Below are positions 14,541 through 27,574 of a DNA stretch of 64,000 bases, in pieces. Source of the DNA: Xestospongia muta (lineage: Eukaryota; Porifera; Demospongiae; Haplosclerida; Petrosiidae); assembly GCA_963693285.1 (NCBI GenBank), contig OY848918.1, forward strand, positions 2,425,501-2,489,500, written 5' to 3'. The notes beneath the pieces were generated by a model. The model was not told the DNA's origin. It did not search any database and worked only from the letters and a program-made list of their open reading frames with translations. Within the stretch, counting starts at the first letter, position 1. Each line of letters opens with the position of its first letter. Made by a program: the position numbers and the translations under genes.

Positions 14541-15222
14541 GGAGAGTACATAGTGTGGATTTAATCATGTAATAATATATGTTATATTAGATAATGAAGT
14601 AAATCATTAGTCTATAACAAACAGCTGCTGTTATATTTACACATTTTGATGTTCACTTTATAACAAATAAATGATATAACACCAAATAGAGGATAACCCT
14701 ATTAATTGGCAAATAATAATTGTGGCTATGTTGTCACTAGGGAATACTGATATCTCCAACATAACCAAACAATTTATAGAACAAGAACACTATATGTTAA
14801 CATGTGACATATGTTATCACATCTATCTGTCCATGCTTTCATGTATCCATTCATCTTAAACTGTTGAAATATATATCTATCCATAGTTATGTAAACAAGT
14901 TATAACTGTACACATATATGCTATTTTTTATATTGTATTGAGTAATTAATTCTAGTTTCAGATACATGTTGTGCCATACAATGTACTCATATAATTTATG
15001 ACCATATATGGATATATTATATGTCATTAATACTACTACATACATAGGATCAATGAAGAGTTAAATGAGTTATTGTCATTTAAAGATGTTATCATGAACA
15101 TATTAATAGATGACTTTTACATTAATAATATATTAAATATACAATGTCATTGTGATATGGTTATAATAATTATGAGTAGAGCAGTCTCACTAACTAATGA
15201 AGTTCAAAAATGTAAATTAACA

Positions 15223-15286
<64 letters not shown>

Positions 15287-15870
15287 CAATTATGATGAAA
15301 AGATATACATTAATAATTAATAAATTGATATAATATTATATGTCACTAATTTACTACATATGATCAATGTCGATATATCAATTAGTTATAACTCTTCACA
15401 TTATTAATGCATTAAATGTATAACCTCATTGTGAGGTAGTCACAATAGCTATGAGTAGAGTAGTCTCATTAGCTAATGAGGTTCAAACCACAATCAGCTG
15501 TAAATATCAAGTGTAAGTACAGGTCATTGTCAATAACACATGTACAGTACAGTTAGCTTAATAGGTTGGCTAACTACAGTGTCATCATGTTAGATTTAAA
15601 CAAAAGAATAACTGATAAGAAGTAGAAAAAGAAACTAAAAACAACAACTAATGATGACGATGTATATATATGAACATTGACTATATATATAATAACATAA
15701 TACTATATATACAATAACTATTAATTATTCTAAGATACACAGTCTCAGGACATATTATAGTTAGGATCTTTTCAAACAAACATTACAATTGTATGTTTGA
15801 TTAGTGATATGAATTTTGACACTATGACATAATAAATAAACAGTAAATATAATAATTATGTAGAACACAC
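14541..15870. repeat. Array spacer with an AAT microsatellite
   Basis: No gene. It contains array-repeat pieces and a pure AAT/ATT trinucleotide tract at about 15223-15284. The open frame across the tract is an artefact. Confidence 0.8.
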
Positions 15871-16110
15871 CTGTTGACTATTAATATAATCTGTGCTAGT
15901 CTTTGACATATCTTGTGGAGTGAGATAGTCAGCAACACACTATATATGTCAGTGAGGAGATATATAGTTAGTGTTTAATATATTGCACCTTATGAACTGA
16001 ACTCTGACCCTCTTCACTAAAACACATTGTTTTTTAAATTAATGGATAAACATTACGTACTTAAGTTTAAATTTTCTGTGGTAGTATCTAAATAAACATA
16101 GAAATATATA
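15871..16110 (-). pseudogene. Receptor tail-exon set, copy 2
   Basis: Tail exon 15871-15939 ('DYLTPQDMSK', 'TDYINSQQ') and the two small exons upstream near 15990-16020 and 16055-16090. The tyrosine motifs are kept while flanking residues vary. No TM exon is attached. Confidence 0.5.
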
Positions 16111-17663
16111 AGTACTAGTAATAATATATTATCAGTATGTAATATGTGTCATTGTACAATTCTATGTCTTAATTAACCAATCAGATATATTGATGTATTA
16201 AATATGCAATCTCATTGTGAGTAGAACAGTCTTATGTACCCATTTAATTTAAGACCATATGTGGATATATTAATATATTATATGTCACGTAATTAGTAAA
16301 TAATTGTCATTATGTTGTTACTAGTGAATACAGATATCTCCAATATGACAAAACAGTTTATAGAATAAGAAAACAATATGTAAACATGTGACTTAAGATC
16401 ATAAACAACTTACACTGTTCATTTATATTCTGTTTACTAAATTAAAAATCTATCTCCTGGAGGGTAAAAGGTTATGTCCTTTGACAAACACTATTAGCAC
16501 ATCTTCAAACAATAAATTGATATCAACATTACTGAGGATGACTTGTTGATAGTTATTCCCTATTAAAAACAGTAATACTGTATGAACTTCAATTCTGATA
16601 TTCAACAGTTGAAGTAAAAACTAATAAAGTTTATACAACTAAATGAAGGGGAGGGAAATTAGAGATGTGAGACATTCGGCACTCAATAAGAGCATGTATG
16701 CTAGATATAACAATGTTAACTTGCTGGGAAAAACTTTATCAAGAAACGTTTTCCATTAATTTTAAACATTTTGAACAGCTTACATTCATTAGATGTAACA
16801 ACAATTTATAACATCTTGGACACTTGAAAAGTATATCAAATATAAATATATCACTGATACATTTAGAAAGTGTTTGAGGGTTTGCTAGTGCTTTGCTCCA
16901 TGTCTGATTACAACTATATGTATATTAATACTACCAGTTGTATATTTGACATATACTATAGCTTGATAGCCAAATATTCAGTTCAAATAAAACAAACAAA
17001 ACATACATCAAGTTAATAGGACAAACTATGTGCCGTTTTATTAGTAAGCCATAATCCATAAATCTTTCTAATACCTAAATATAGCTATAAATGTGTTGTA
17101 CTTAACAATATTAACTTTTGTGAGGGTTATAATTACTTGATGAACTAACTGCCATTCTAGCTACACCCTCTCTACAAAAGTAACAATTATGATTTATAAT
17201 AAAATGTACAATTATTGTCCAGGTTTATATTATAATTTATATTTTAAGTAGCTAATGAATTGTTCAAATAGCGAGAAAATATACAGTAATAATTTACTAT
17301 TGAATAATTAAAATGAATTAAACAAGGCCTTTTTATATCACTTAAAGTGATACCATATATCATTGACAATTAAGTGATGTTGTCTAAGGAAAGTGGTTTT
17401 GATATACTAACAACAACAATAATAATAATAATAAATGATGATGCTGACAGTAATAAACAGAGATACAATAATAATTAATAACAATAATAATATGATATGA
17501 TAAATACTTCCTGTGAAGTAATTAATGATGATGATAACTATATAGTATAAATGGTTATAAGATATAATAATGACAATAAAGAACAGAGATTCAATAATAA
17601 TTAATAACAATAATTAATATGATATAATGAGTGCTTAATTCCTGTGAAGTAATTTATTGAACA
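16110..17663. other. Gene-free A/T-rich stretch
   Basis: No exon with a supportable frame seen. It includes diverged array pieces to about 16400 and a duplicated trinucleotide-rich segment (17405-17500 and 17540-17660) just before the last exon of the next unit. Confidence 0.5.
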
Positions 17664-18892
17664 TTATGTAATACTTGCATACTCTACACTATCCTGTTGA
17701 CCCACTGTTGGTGTAGGATAATCCCCTTGAGTAAACTCAATTGGAGTATATTGTGTCATTGTCTAACATACAAGATATGTAGTACTGGAAATTATATATG
17801 ATTAAACATTGTCATGTTAAAACTATATAATATTACTACTACTAATATTAAATCAATAAGTAGAATGGAAAGATTATTATCTAATTACAAGAATTGGTAA
17901 TATACATGTACTATCACATGTACATGTACATGTAATAGTACATATAAAACATTACCTTCTTTTTTGCTGAAATGTACTACAAATATAGGATGAAACATAC
18001 TAATAGTTAATATTTACATTGTTAATGTATTCAATGTACACCCTCATTTGATGTTGTTATAAGTAGAGCGACCTCATGAAGTTCAAAATCAAAAGCAGCT
18101 GTAAAAATTAAGTATAAGTACAGATCATTGTCAAAGTTATAAGTATATTATATTATACTACTATAATATAGTTTATTGAGCACTACAATAACACATGTAC
18201 AGTAACAAGAAATATAATAGAGTAACAAGTAGTAGTAGGTTCTATGACTATCACATGTACAACACAAGTATTATGTCTACCTCATTATGTTGGTAATAAT
18301 GGTTAGCTATAATGTAGTCATGTTGGATATATCACAAGTACAGTTATAACAATAACTAGAGATACTCATTATATAGAACACACCTGTTGACTATTAATAT
18401 AATCTGTTCTAATCTTTGACATATCTTGAGGAGTGAGATAGTCATCAACACACTATATATGTCAGTGAGGAGATATATAGTTAGTGTTTAATATATTGTA
18501 CCTTATGAACTGAACTCTGACCCTCTTCACTAAAACATATTGTTATTTAAAATAATGGATGAGCAATACTTATTTTAAGTTTAAATTTTCTGTGGTATTG
18601 TCTAAATAAACAGAACAATATACCAATGTACTAGTAATATATATTATTAGTATGTAATATATGTCATTATGATGTAATGTGAGTACATTACTTGTAACTA
18701 GTACTCTGTCAAAAATAACTCAAAGTAACTTTTAATTTATAATATACCATCTCTTCTTAAAGTACACAATACATAATACACATAACAAGATACCAGTGAT
18801 CAGTACTAGTCCAAGAACTCCACCTACTACTGCTACTATAGTGATCCTCTGAGTGATCATAGTAATATCAGTAGTAGGTGTGGATTGAGTAC
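17664..18892 (-). CDS. Receptor TM and tail unit with ITSM and ITIM motifs (no ectodomain)
   Basis: Exons right to left: TM exon starting at 18892, about 18570-18601, 18502-18529, 18384-18452 and a final exon 17664-17762 ending in TAA. The last two join in phase 0. The tail reads 'VDDYLTPQDMSK' and 'TDYINSQQ', then 'TMTQYTPIEF', 'GDYPTPT' and 'SVEYASIT' at the C-terminus. TQYTPI fits the ITSM pattern (TxYxxV/I), VEYASI fits the ITIM pattern, YLTP and YPTP are YxxP, YINS is pYxN. In the TM exon, compared with 8149-8307, one base is lost and the donor is altered, so the frame stops after 'KKRWYIIN' before the tail. Stalk-like sequence lies at 18940-19160, but no Ig or FN3 exon is found upstream. 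The tail exons look intact; the unit as a whole probably is not. Confidence 0.5.
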
Positions 18893-19199
18893 CTAATAAA
18901 GATATAATATAATTATCACATGTCTAGTGTTACATACTATAGTAATAGTAGTAGCTGTGAAAGGTGAAGAACATCAGTGATAGTAGTATTTTGATTAGCT
19001 ATACTTGATAAAGAAGGAATTACTGATGATGTTTGTAGACACTCTTGATGGTATATATCTATATGTATATGTATAAGGTGTTTGTGATGAAACAGGATGA
19101 TTAGAGGTGGAATGGGAATTAAGTATAGTAATAATAATAATTGTGAAAGAAAGAACGACATCAGTACTGTAATAATATTAACTAGTAAAAGTAATATTA

Positions 19200-20170
19200 A
19201 TATTACTAACTATTAATATAATCTAAACACTATAATATGACATGTATTATGTTCATCAATATTTGTATATACAATATATTATATGTCACTGATGTACTAC
19301 ATACATAGGATCAGTGTTGACATACCAATTATTTATAACCTTTACATTATTGATGTATTAAATATAAAATCTCATTGTTAATGCTCTACTCTAACTCTAA
19401 CTATTATCAACTAATTAGTGGTCATATAATAATTATGAGTAAAGCAGTCTCATTAATTAATGAAGTCCCAAAAGCAGCTGTAAATATCAAGTATAAGTAC
19501 AGGTCATTGTCAAAGTTACAAGTATACTATGTTAAAGTACTATAATATAGTTTATGGAACACTATAATAACACGTGTATAGTAACAAGAGATACAAATAC
19601 AGAACATTGCTGCTAACTATTAATATAATCTGAGCACTATACTATAGTAAAGTACATTGAACACTACAATATCACATAATATGATAAATATAATATATCT
19701 TGAGGAGTGAGATAGTAAGGAACCTATTATATATTATTAAAAATATATCAACTTGTTGCTTTAGATGTAATTGTCAACTAAATAAATAAAACAAGTATAC
19801 TATGTTTGAGTACTATAATAGTTTATTAAATATCACATGTTCAACACAGGTATTATGTCTATCTCATTAGGTTGGTAATACTGGTTAGCTATAGTGTAGT
19901 CATGTTGGATATAAAATAAAAAAGAATAAATAAGATATGAACTAAAATAATACATTTATTAACACAACATATAATATTATGTATACTGACTCTATATATA
20001 ATAACATCCTATTACTTATTCAAGATGCATAATCTCAGGACATATGATAGTCAGGACATTTTAAACAAAGATTAAGATTGTGTATATAACTAATGACATG
20101 AATTTGACACTATGATAATATTAATATGAACACACGTACATTATCAGTAAACATGATATCATATATATCA
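19200..20170. repeat. Array spacer
   Basis: No coding exon supported. It has further diverged copies of the array repeat seen at 10260-11010. Confidence 0.5.
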
Positions 20171-20185
20171 CAATAACTAACACAC

Positions 20186-20403
20186 CTGTTGACTATTAAT
20201 ATAATCTGTTCTAGTCTTTGACATATCTTGAGGAGTGAGATAGTCATCAACACACTATATATACCAGTGAGGAGATATATAGTTAGTGTTTAATATATTG
20301 TACCTTATAAACTGAACTCTGACCCTCTTCACTAAAATATTTTGTTATTTAAAATAATGGATGAACATTACTTACTTTAAGTTTAAATTTTCTGTGGAAG
20401 TGT
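20186..20403 (-). pseudogene. Receptor tail-exon set,copy 4
   Basis: Exons 20186-20254 ('VDDYLTPQDMSK', 'TDYINSQQ'), 20304-20331 ('EEGQSSVYK') and 20376-20403 ('TSTENLNL') are in compatible phases (2, 0, 0) with good donors. This is the cleanest example of the three-exon set, but no TM or ectodomain exon is attached upstream and no terminal ITIM exon directly downstream. Confidence 0.5.
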
Positions 20404-20895
20404 CTAAATAAACATAGAAATATATAAGTACTAGTAATAATATACATGTATTATTAGTATGTAATATGTGTCATTGTACAATTCTATGCCTTAATTGACC
20501 AATCAGATATATTGATGTATTAAATATACAATCTCATTGTCAGTACTGCAGTCTCATTAACTAATAATGTACTCGTATAATTTATGACCATATATGGATA
20601 TATTATATGTAACTAATGTACTATATACATAGGATCAGTAAATAGTTAAAAGAATTACTGTCATAATAAAAGAATGACTATAATGAACATACTAATAGCT
20701 GACTTTACATTATTGATATATTAAATATACAATGTCATTGTGATATGGTCATAATTATTATGATTAGAGCAGTCTCATTAACTAATGAAGTTCAAAAATG
20801 CAAATTAACAGCAATTATAATAATAATAATAATAATAATTATAATTATTATTATTATTACAATGATGATGATGATGAACAGAGATACAATAATAA
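20404..20895. other. Array spacer with AAT/ATT tract
   Basis: No gene seen. Array-repeat pieces and a trinucleotide tract (about 20815-20860) directly before the Penelope-like element. Confidence 0.5.
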
Positions 20896-21550
20896 TTATA
20901 GTAATGTTCATTTTTTGATCTTTCACCAAACAAAATAATTTTCTTTGCCAAACGTTTCGACAGTTAGTTCAACTGTCATTATCAGTGGCTATATAATAAT
21001 AAATGCATGAATGAAAAACACCATCACAACAGTTATTAAACAACAGTTATGCATTAAAGAACACCAAAGAGCAGTACAACAACAGAATACATCCACCAAT
21101 GCTCTAGCAGAACATGCCTGGCATAAGGGCCACAAAATCAACTGGGACAATCCCACCATCCTAGCTCACCACCCGTACCTTATGCAAAGATGCATCCTGG
21201 AATCTTGGCACATTCACCATCATAAGGGTACCATTAATAGAGAGCAAGGTCCCATCCCTCAAATTTACCTCGCGCTTCAAAACAAAGTGCACGAGCCACA
21301 CCCCACCCACTTGCCAAGTGTATCCTTTCCTGGTACGCCAGTATGAACTACATCATCTCACGGGATGCCTACCAACTATGAAAAAGACGCTAACCTTTGA
21401 ACCTATTGTAGAGTATAAATAGGACTGTTTTTCATTCATGCATTTATTATTATGTAGCCACTGATGATGACAGTTGAACTAACTGTTGAAACGTTTGGGA
21501 AAGAAAATTATTTTATTTGGTGAAAGATCAAAAAATGAACATTACTATAA
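20896..21550 (+). mobile_element. Penelope-like retroelement fragment with inverted terminal repeats
   Basis: A 655-base element flanked by inverted repeats of about 125 bases (20896-21020 and 21426-21550). Between them an open frame (21011-21346) encodes a C-terminal piece resembling the GIY-YIG endonuclease end of Penelope-like elements: 'ALAEHAWHKGHKINW', 'QRCILESWHI', 'TINREQG'. In that family these residues lie in and after the nuclease fold that nicks target DNA. The reverse transcriptase and the GIY-YIG start are missing, so the copy cannot move by itself. 5' truncation with terminal repeats is typical of the group. The family call is from motif pattern. Confidence 0.65.
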
Positions 21551-22578
21551 ACTTACCCAAACACCCAGGTCTCTTTCATAATAATAATTAATAAATTGAT
21601 ACTATATTGATGAGTACTTCTTCTGAAATGATTTTTGATCATTGTTTATGTAATACAGGCACATTCTATAGTACTCTGTTAATACCATATTCATCATTAC
21701 ATATTTTGAGGTCAACTCTATAACAAATGAAGTATATATAACAACAAATAGAGGAAAACCCTATTAATTAGTAAATAATAATTGTGGTAGCTATGTTGTT
21801 GCTAGAGAATACGGATATCCCATAATAAGCAGACAATTTATATACATGTTGTGACGTATGATGTACTCATATAATTTATGACCATATATGGATATATTAT
21901 ATGTCATTAATGTACTACATACACATGATCAGTGTCGATAGTAAAGACTACTTACTGCCATTTACTGTCGTTTAAAGTATGTGACAGTGAACATACTAAT
22001 TAATTAAATATTATCACATTATTTAATGTTCATGTTTATAACCTCACTGTGATGTAGTCATAACAATTAGAGTAGAGCAATGGTTTTAACAAGTGAGGTT
22101 GAAACCAAAAGCAGTTGTAAGCTGTATTAAGTATAAGTACAGGTCATTATCAAGCTACAAGTATATTATGATATAGTTTATTGAACACTACAATATCACA
22201 TGTATAACACAGGTATTATGTTTATCACATGTATAGCACAAGTCCTATGTCTACCTCATTAGGTTGGTAATACTGGTTAGCTATAATATAGTCAGGTTGG
22301 ATGTAAAATAAAAAGAATAACATTGATAATAAATAAGGTATAAAGCATATTATATATGAACTAATAACATGACAATCATAACAATGATATGATTAAGAAA
22401 GATAAGGATTGTGTGTATAACTAATGACATAAATTAGACAACATTTTAAATATATACACACATGCATTACCAATAAACAGGACATCAGGGAATGTAAGAG
22501 CTATTCAACCCTTCAAAATAAAGAGGTATCTCTATCTTTGCCATCAGTCATCAGCAAATCTAATTATTTCTTCTTTAG
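21551..22578. repeat. Array spacer
   Basis: No gene supported. More array-repeat pieces (21840-22320) and unrecognised A/T-rich sequence. Confidence 0.45.
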
Positions 22579-22817
22579 ATCCCACATTAACAAATAATAT
22601 TGTTCCAGCAGTTTTTATTGTTGTAACTATGTTCATAATAATAATACTGATAGTAGGAGGGATCATAGTACGCCTAGTAATAGCTATTAAAAAAAGATTT
22701 GTTAATTATTATTATATGAATTTTACCAATCTCTGTAATAATTATTATTCTTTCTCAGACATTAGAAATTACCTTGTGTTCAAGGAGTGTGATGTAGTTA
22801 TTCATTCTAATTTATAA
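22579..22817 (+). CDS. Orphan TM and tail exon of a plus-strand receptor
   Basis: After a good acceptor (TTCTTTAG) a 239-base open exon runs to TAA at 22815-22817. It encodes a short stalk ('DPTLTNNIVPA'), a hydrophobic segment ('VFIVVTMFIIIILIVGGIIV'), basic residues ('KKRF') and a short tyrosine-rich tail ('NYYYMNF'). It resembles the TM exon of receptor C at the DNA level. An internal splice inside the tail is possible. No upstream exon was recognised, so it is probably a remnant. Confidence 0.45.
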
Positions 22818-23057
22818 TCTGTTCTTTTTGATCCGTAGCTGGTCTATAATGTATCATACTACTTCTTATTAAATTGACATATTATTTTAATATTGTACTC
22901 AATTGATATCTTGTATACCAGTTGCTGTGCATATTGGCATTAATTGTAAAACAAATTAATTTTGAATAGATCTATACATACACAGTAGCAAATAAATATA
23001 TTTTTGTATATATAATGTAAGTATACTGGTGTATATAAACAATCACTCAGTGTCTAA

Positions 23058-24825
23058 TCATAGTATATTTTCATAGTTAGATGTATTGTTTGTAACATGT
23101 CTTATAAAGAACTCTTCCCTTGTATGATATGCTGGACAGTCATACATCTGAGGATCTGGTATAGATAAGGATTTCTGAGAGAAAAAAGTTAGTTTAAATT
23201 AATTTAGTTTATTAACATACCTTTCTGTTAACATACAAAGCTATTCCCAATACCACTGTTACTACAACAATTATTGTTAACACAAAGACAGATAAACCAC
23301 TGACAACAACCAACAGAACACTAATTGATGTAACTATATATGATAAGAGAATTGAATGTTTTGGGTATGTTAATAAAAGAGCATTACTTGAGTCAGTATT
23401 TGATGAAGTCTGTAAGAAAGGTGTATTGGAGTATAAAGTAAGAATGGAATATGAAGATACTGTGAAGGGTGGGGTAAGTAGCAACATTATCAATAATACT
23501 AGTACCTTTTCTCTTGACTGTTCTTAGTATAGAGGAAGTTAGTAATAATGTTGCTGGTTGGAATGAATGACACACTTGAACTGTACTGACTATATAATTA
23601 ACAAATAGGCCATAAAATTAAGTGTACTATTACTTACTTAAGAATTCAGTCAAGTTAGTAAATTTTGTTTTATCTCTTCCAACAGAGTTGATCATTTCAA
23701 TAGCTATATACCATGTAGTATTATCAATAACTGACTGTATATTAACACTCATATCATAGACTATATTATTTGTTACAGTATCAATGTTAGGAGTTAATAT
23801 TGGAGTGTTGTTGAGTTGTCTCCTATAATAATCCTCTTGAATGAGATAATATGTATAATTTAATGGATCTTCATTACAAGATACTGTTATCTAAAAGAAT
23901 AATAAAAACAATAATATGTACATGTATTTAAATTATTGTACTGTGAAATTTAATAATATGATTCCTGAAGAATTTAAAATTATGACTTCATCAGAAATAT
24001 CTGGAGCTGTATTTGAAATTGAACAGTTATTACAAGTTAAATCCATTTTATAATTTTAATAATTATACCTGATATTATTGTGAGGTTATTTTCAGCAATA
24101 GCTAGTTCACTATAACCATATTGTGTACCAGCAGATACACTCCATTGTAACTGACTACATTCAATATATGATATATTATCTTTATATAGAGTTATGTTAG
24201 TTGAGTTAGTTACTGTAGTCAACATTACTGATATATTATCAGAGTTAACTACTGTTATATTGTACTGGAACTGAATATAGTCCATTAATGGAGGAGACCA
24301 TCTTAATATCACTGCATTGTCCAGTAACTGATGAGTTAGTAAGTGAGGAGGTCCTACAGTAGATGTGACTATATTAAAGGAGATATATTATAGTACTTAC
24401 TTACCAAATGATATTAGTTGTACTGGTAATGATACAACAGTAACTTGTAGTGGAGTTGAATAACAGTCTATTCCATTACACAGTCCACATTGAACATCCA
24501 ATGGTTCATATTGAGTTACTGGAAGAGAGAGTGTAGTGAATCCATTACCACCACCACCACTTATAGTCAAACTGATATTGGTATTTACTGGTACATTTAC
24601 ACTGACAATTGGCACAATATTAGTGATATTCCAGAGTGTAAAATAATTCCCAGAATAACTGAAAGAACATTCAAACAGTACAGTACTACCAACAGGAGAT
24701 ATAACTTGAGATGATGGACAAGGTCCTCTAATAGTAGCTCCAGCATTACTGTAAACTGGACTAGTACAGGTTTGTCCATTACTGAGATGAACAAGAAGAG
24801 AACATAAAAACACCATATGCTTCAT
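23058..24825 (-). CDS. Receptor B: complete Ig + two FN3 receptor with C-terminal ITIM
   Basis: Seven exons: 24405-24825, 24069-24353, 23942-24006, 23638-23890, 23506-23580, 23221-23459, 23058-23174; all phases agree, giving 484 aa. Start ATG at 24823-24825 opens a signal peptide ('FLCSLLVHLSNGQTC'). Exon 1 is the Ig-like domain, exon 2 an FN3 ('ILRWSPPLMDY'), exons 3-4 a second FN3. Exon 5 is stalk; exon 6 holds more stalk and a long membrane segment ('LSVFVLTIIVVVTVVLGIAL') then 'NRK'. The 38-residue tail ends 'NTSNYENIL'. SNYENI fits the ITIM pattern and YEN the Grb2-type pYxN, so signalling through an SH2 phosphatase or adaptor is plausible but inferred. The Ig and FN3 exons are almost identical to receptor A and close to receptor C. 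It lies downstream of TRAPPC10 on the same strand. Confidence 0.85.
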
Positions 24826-25473
24826 CTTGTGGGTGTGATGAGGTTAATTAAAATGGCCATTTTCTCTGAAGAATATATTATGTATTTTAAAGCAAATCTT
24901 ATTAACTTCTGAAACCAATTATATATCAATTCAGAATACAGTGTCTAGTTAGGACAATTAACAAAAAAATAATATTACAGTGTGATACAGGAATGTGAGG
25001 AATTTTGAATTAGATTATCTTGGATTATGTAAGGACTGTTATATTTGAGAAAGTCTAATCACTTCCACTCCTTGAGAGGAATACCAAACTAGTCATTGTA
25101 CTAGTTTTGTATAGTTGCCAAGAGTGATACTACATAACTCCTCCTTTTCAATAATGTTATAATTAATAATGTTATTACATACCTCTATTAATAAAACCAC
25201 TTAAACATACACTGAGAAATATAGAGTGAGAGAAAGAGAGAGGAAACCACACCCATGCAAATTTAGCTCCTTTCCTTTGGTTGGATAAACTCAAGAAAAC
25301 TTTGCACTCAAAGTAAACCAGATCAGACCAGATCAGTTGTTTAATGTGTACAATAATGTAAATGTCAGTATTGCATTGATATATGTCAAAAACTACTCAA
25401 TTTTGCCACACAAAAGATTTAAAAAATTTGATTTCTTCATTAAAAATTTGATAAGCACTTCATACAAAATTAT
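24826..25473. other. Intergenic between receptor B and TRAPPC10
   Basis: No gene seen. 25074-25473 is duplicated at about 1256-1653. The first 250 bases, upstream of the receptor B start, are absent from the other copy and may hold the receptor B promoter. Confidence 0.6.
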
Positions 25474-27508
25474 TTAAAATTGTTGTCCATCACCTCCTGA
25501 TATAACATTTACATAATATCTCTGAGTGACATCATAACATTGAGCACCTGTCAACTTCACCCACTCACTCTCCTTCACATTATCCACTTCATCAGTACCT
25601 TCAACTCTTGAAAACCTTTCCAAAGCCAGAGAACAAGATGGCGGTAATAGACTACCAACTTGTTTAGGAGTAGCTGCTACTTTAAATGAAATACTTTCTG
25701 CTATAAGTGGTGCATCTATGACACCTTTCTTTGAACTGGTCACTGACCAGTGGGCGGAGTCAGGATGGAGTGTATAATGGAGTTTATCAGGACGTTGTTG
25801 GGTGGAGTCTCTAAAACCTCTAGTAACATTAGAGATAGTATATATTATAAAGACAGGTTGTCCCTGTGTAACAGGCTGTAGAGAAAAGAGTGGGTCTACA
25901 CGGACCTTTAAATGATAGACTGTCTCCATATTAGATACAATAAAAGTGTACTCTGCAGTACATGATAGAGTGATCCTGTCCTCCTTAATGGATAAATAGA
26001 TAGAAGAATGGATCAATAAATAGTGTAATAATAGATAAACTGACTGAGATATAGACAATCATATCACAGTTAATACACATTGAAATCATATACTATAATG
26101 TTGTATATATATTGGTACATTAATACAACACTAATGAACTCCTGTGTGTGGGTGTGTGTGTGTAATGGAGTACTTGTATAGTATAGTATAAATTTACTTA
26201 CATGTTCAGGACGATAATATATTCTAAAACAGCCTGATAATACACTCATTGACTCAATACTTCCTATACAATAACACATTAAGATATTATAATACATAGT
26301 AACAACAATAATCTACTTTCATTATGATTGTACGATAACAATTATAATTATAAATTGTTTATTCTATACCTTTTTTGTGCTGCCATAAAAATGAGAATGT
26401 ATCTCCTGGATAGAACACCTGTCAACATAATAATAATATGTACATATACCCAATACACATATACCCAAAATAGATGTACATATACCCAATACACATATAC
26501 CCAAAATAGATGTACATATACCCAGTACACATATACCCAATATACATGTACATATATGTACATATACATAATACACATGTACATATACCCAATACACATG
26601 TATATATACCCAATATAGATGTACATGTACACAATACATGATATATACCCAATACACATATACATATACCCAATATACATGTACATGTCAGATCATAAAG
26701 TATGTGTACCTTAGGAATACTACCATTCAGTGGTATAAGATCTAGCGATGGTGCAAAGAGGGCGTGGCTATCAAGATACAGTGGTAATGGACAAGAATTG
26801 ACCGTTAATATTTGTAAGAAAGTACTGTGGGTGAAGTCAATAGTCACATGACATAAAGAACATGTCACATGACTTACCTTTCACCTGCTGAGTATTCATT
26901 ATGGCTAAAAGTAAATGGTTCGTACACTATTACTGGTAACCTAGCAACATGAGGTGGATTTAACCAATTACAGTGAACCTCAAGTTCATATTGCCAAGCT
27001 GACAAGTAGTTAGTGTTGTCACGGTGACGGGGACTTGTAGGCAAAGTTGACTGATTTTGATATTGTGAGGAGAAGGTCATATCAAACGAAAGCATGATGG
27101 TACTAGAGGGAGCCACTGAGGATAATGCTACATTGAGTTGATTGGTAATGACAGGACTCTTATGACCAACTGATTCCAACTCTACATTATGTGGAGCTAC
27201 TAATGATAGCTTGGCTCCCTCATTAATTGTAGTCTCATCTCCTGTAGTAATTGTTAGTTCAGATGATATTGTAACTCCAGCTATAATAACTGAAATGAAT
27301 GAAGAAAGGGTTAAATATAATGTGGGGGTGGCTAACCATCTGATTCTGGTTTTAATGCAACACTGATATCTACTTTATCTGGCAAAATATTAACAACTGT
27401 TTGTTGACTTGTTGCCGTAGGAACCACGAGACAAAAATCCAATGCCCCTGCTTTTAATATGATTTGATGAGGTAGATATGAACCTGGCATGGTCATCTAT
27501 GTGTGCGT

Positions 27509-27574
<66 letters not shown>

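Noticed and set aside
18937..19161. A 74-codon Leu/Ile-rich frame
   Set aside because: It overlaps stalk-like sequence of the array unit, but its start and low-complexity N-terminus give no support as a separate gene.
10900..22270. A recurring exon-like piece 'NQYYQPNEVDI' (near 10915, 13360, 18280, 19870, 22250)
   Set aside because: It has an acceptor and a plausible tyrosine motif, but the phase does not fit the preceding tail exon; in the fitting phase it stops after about nine residues. Left as part of the repeat.
26328..26868. Overlapping Tyr/Ile/Cys-rich frames on both strands
   Set aside because: They come from a minisatellite in a TRAPPC10 intron; only 26710-26824 and 26370-26418 in this range are real exons.
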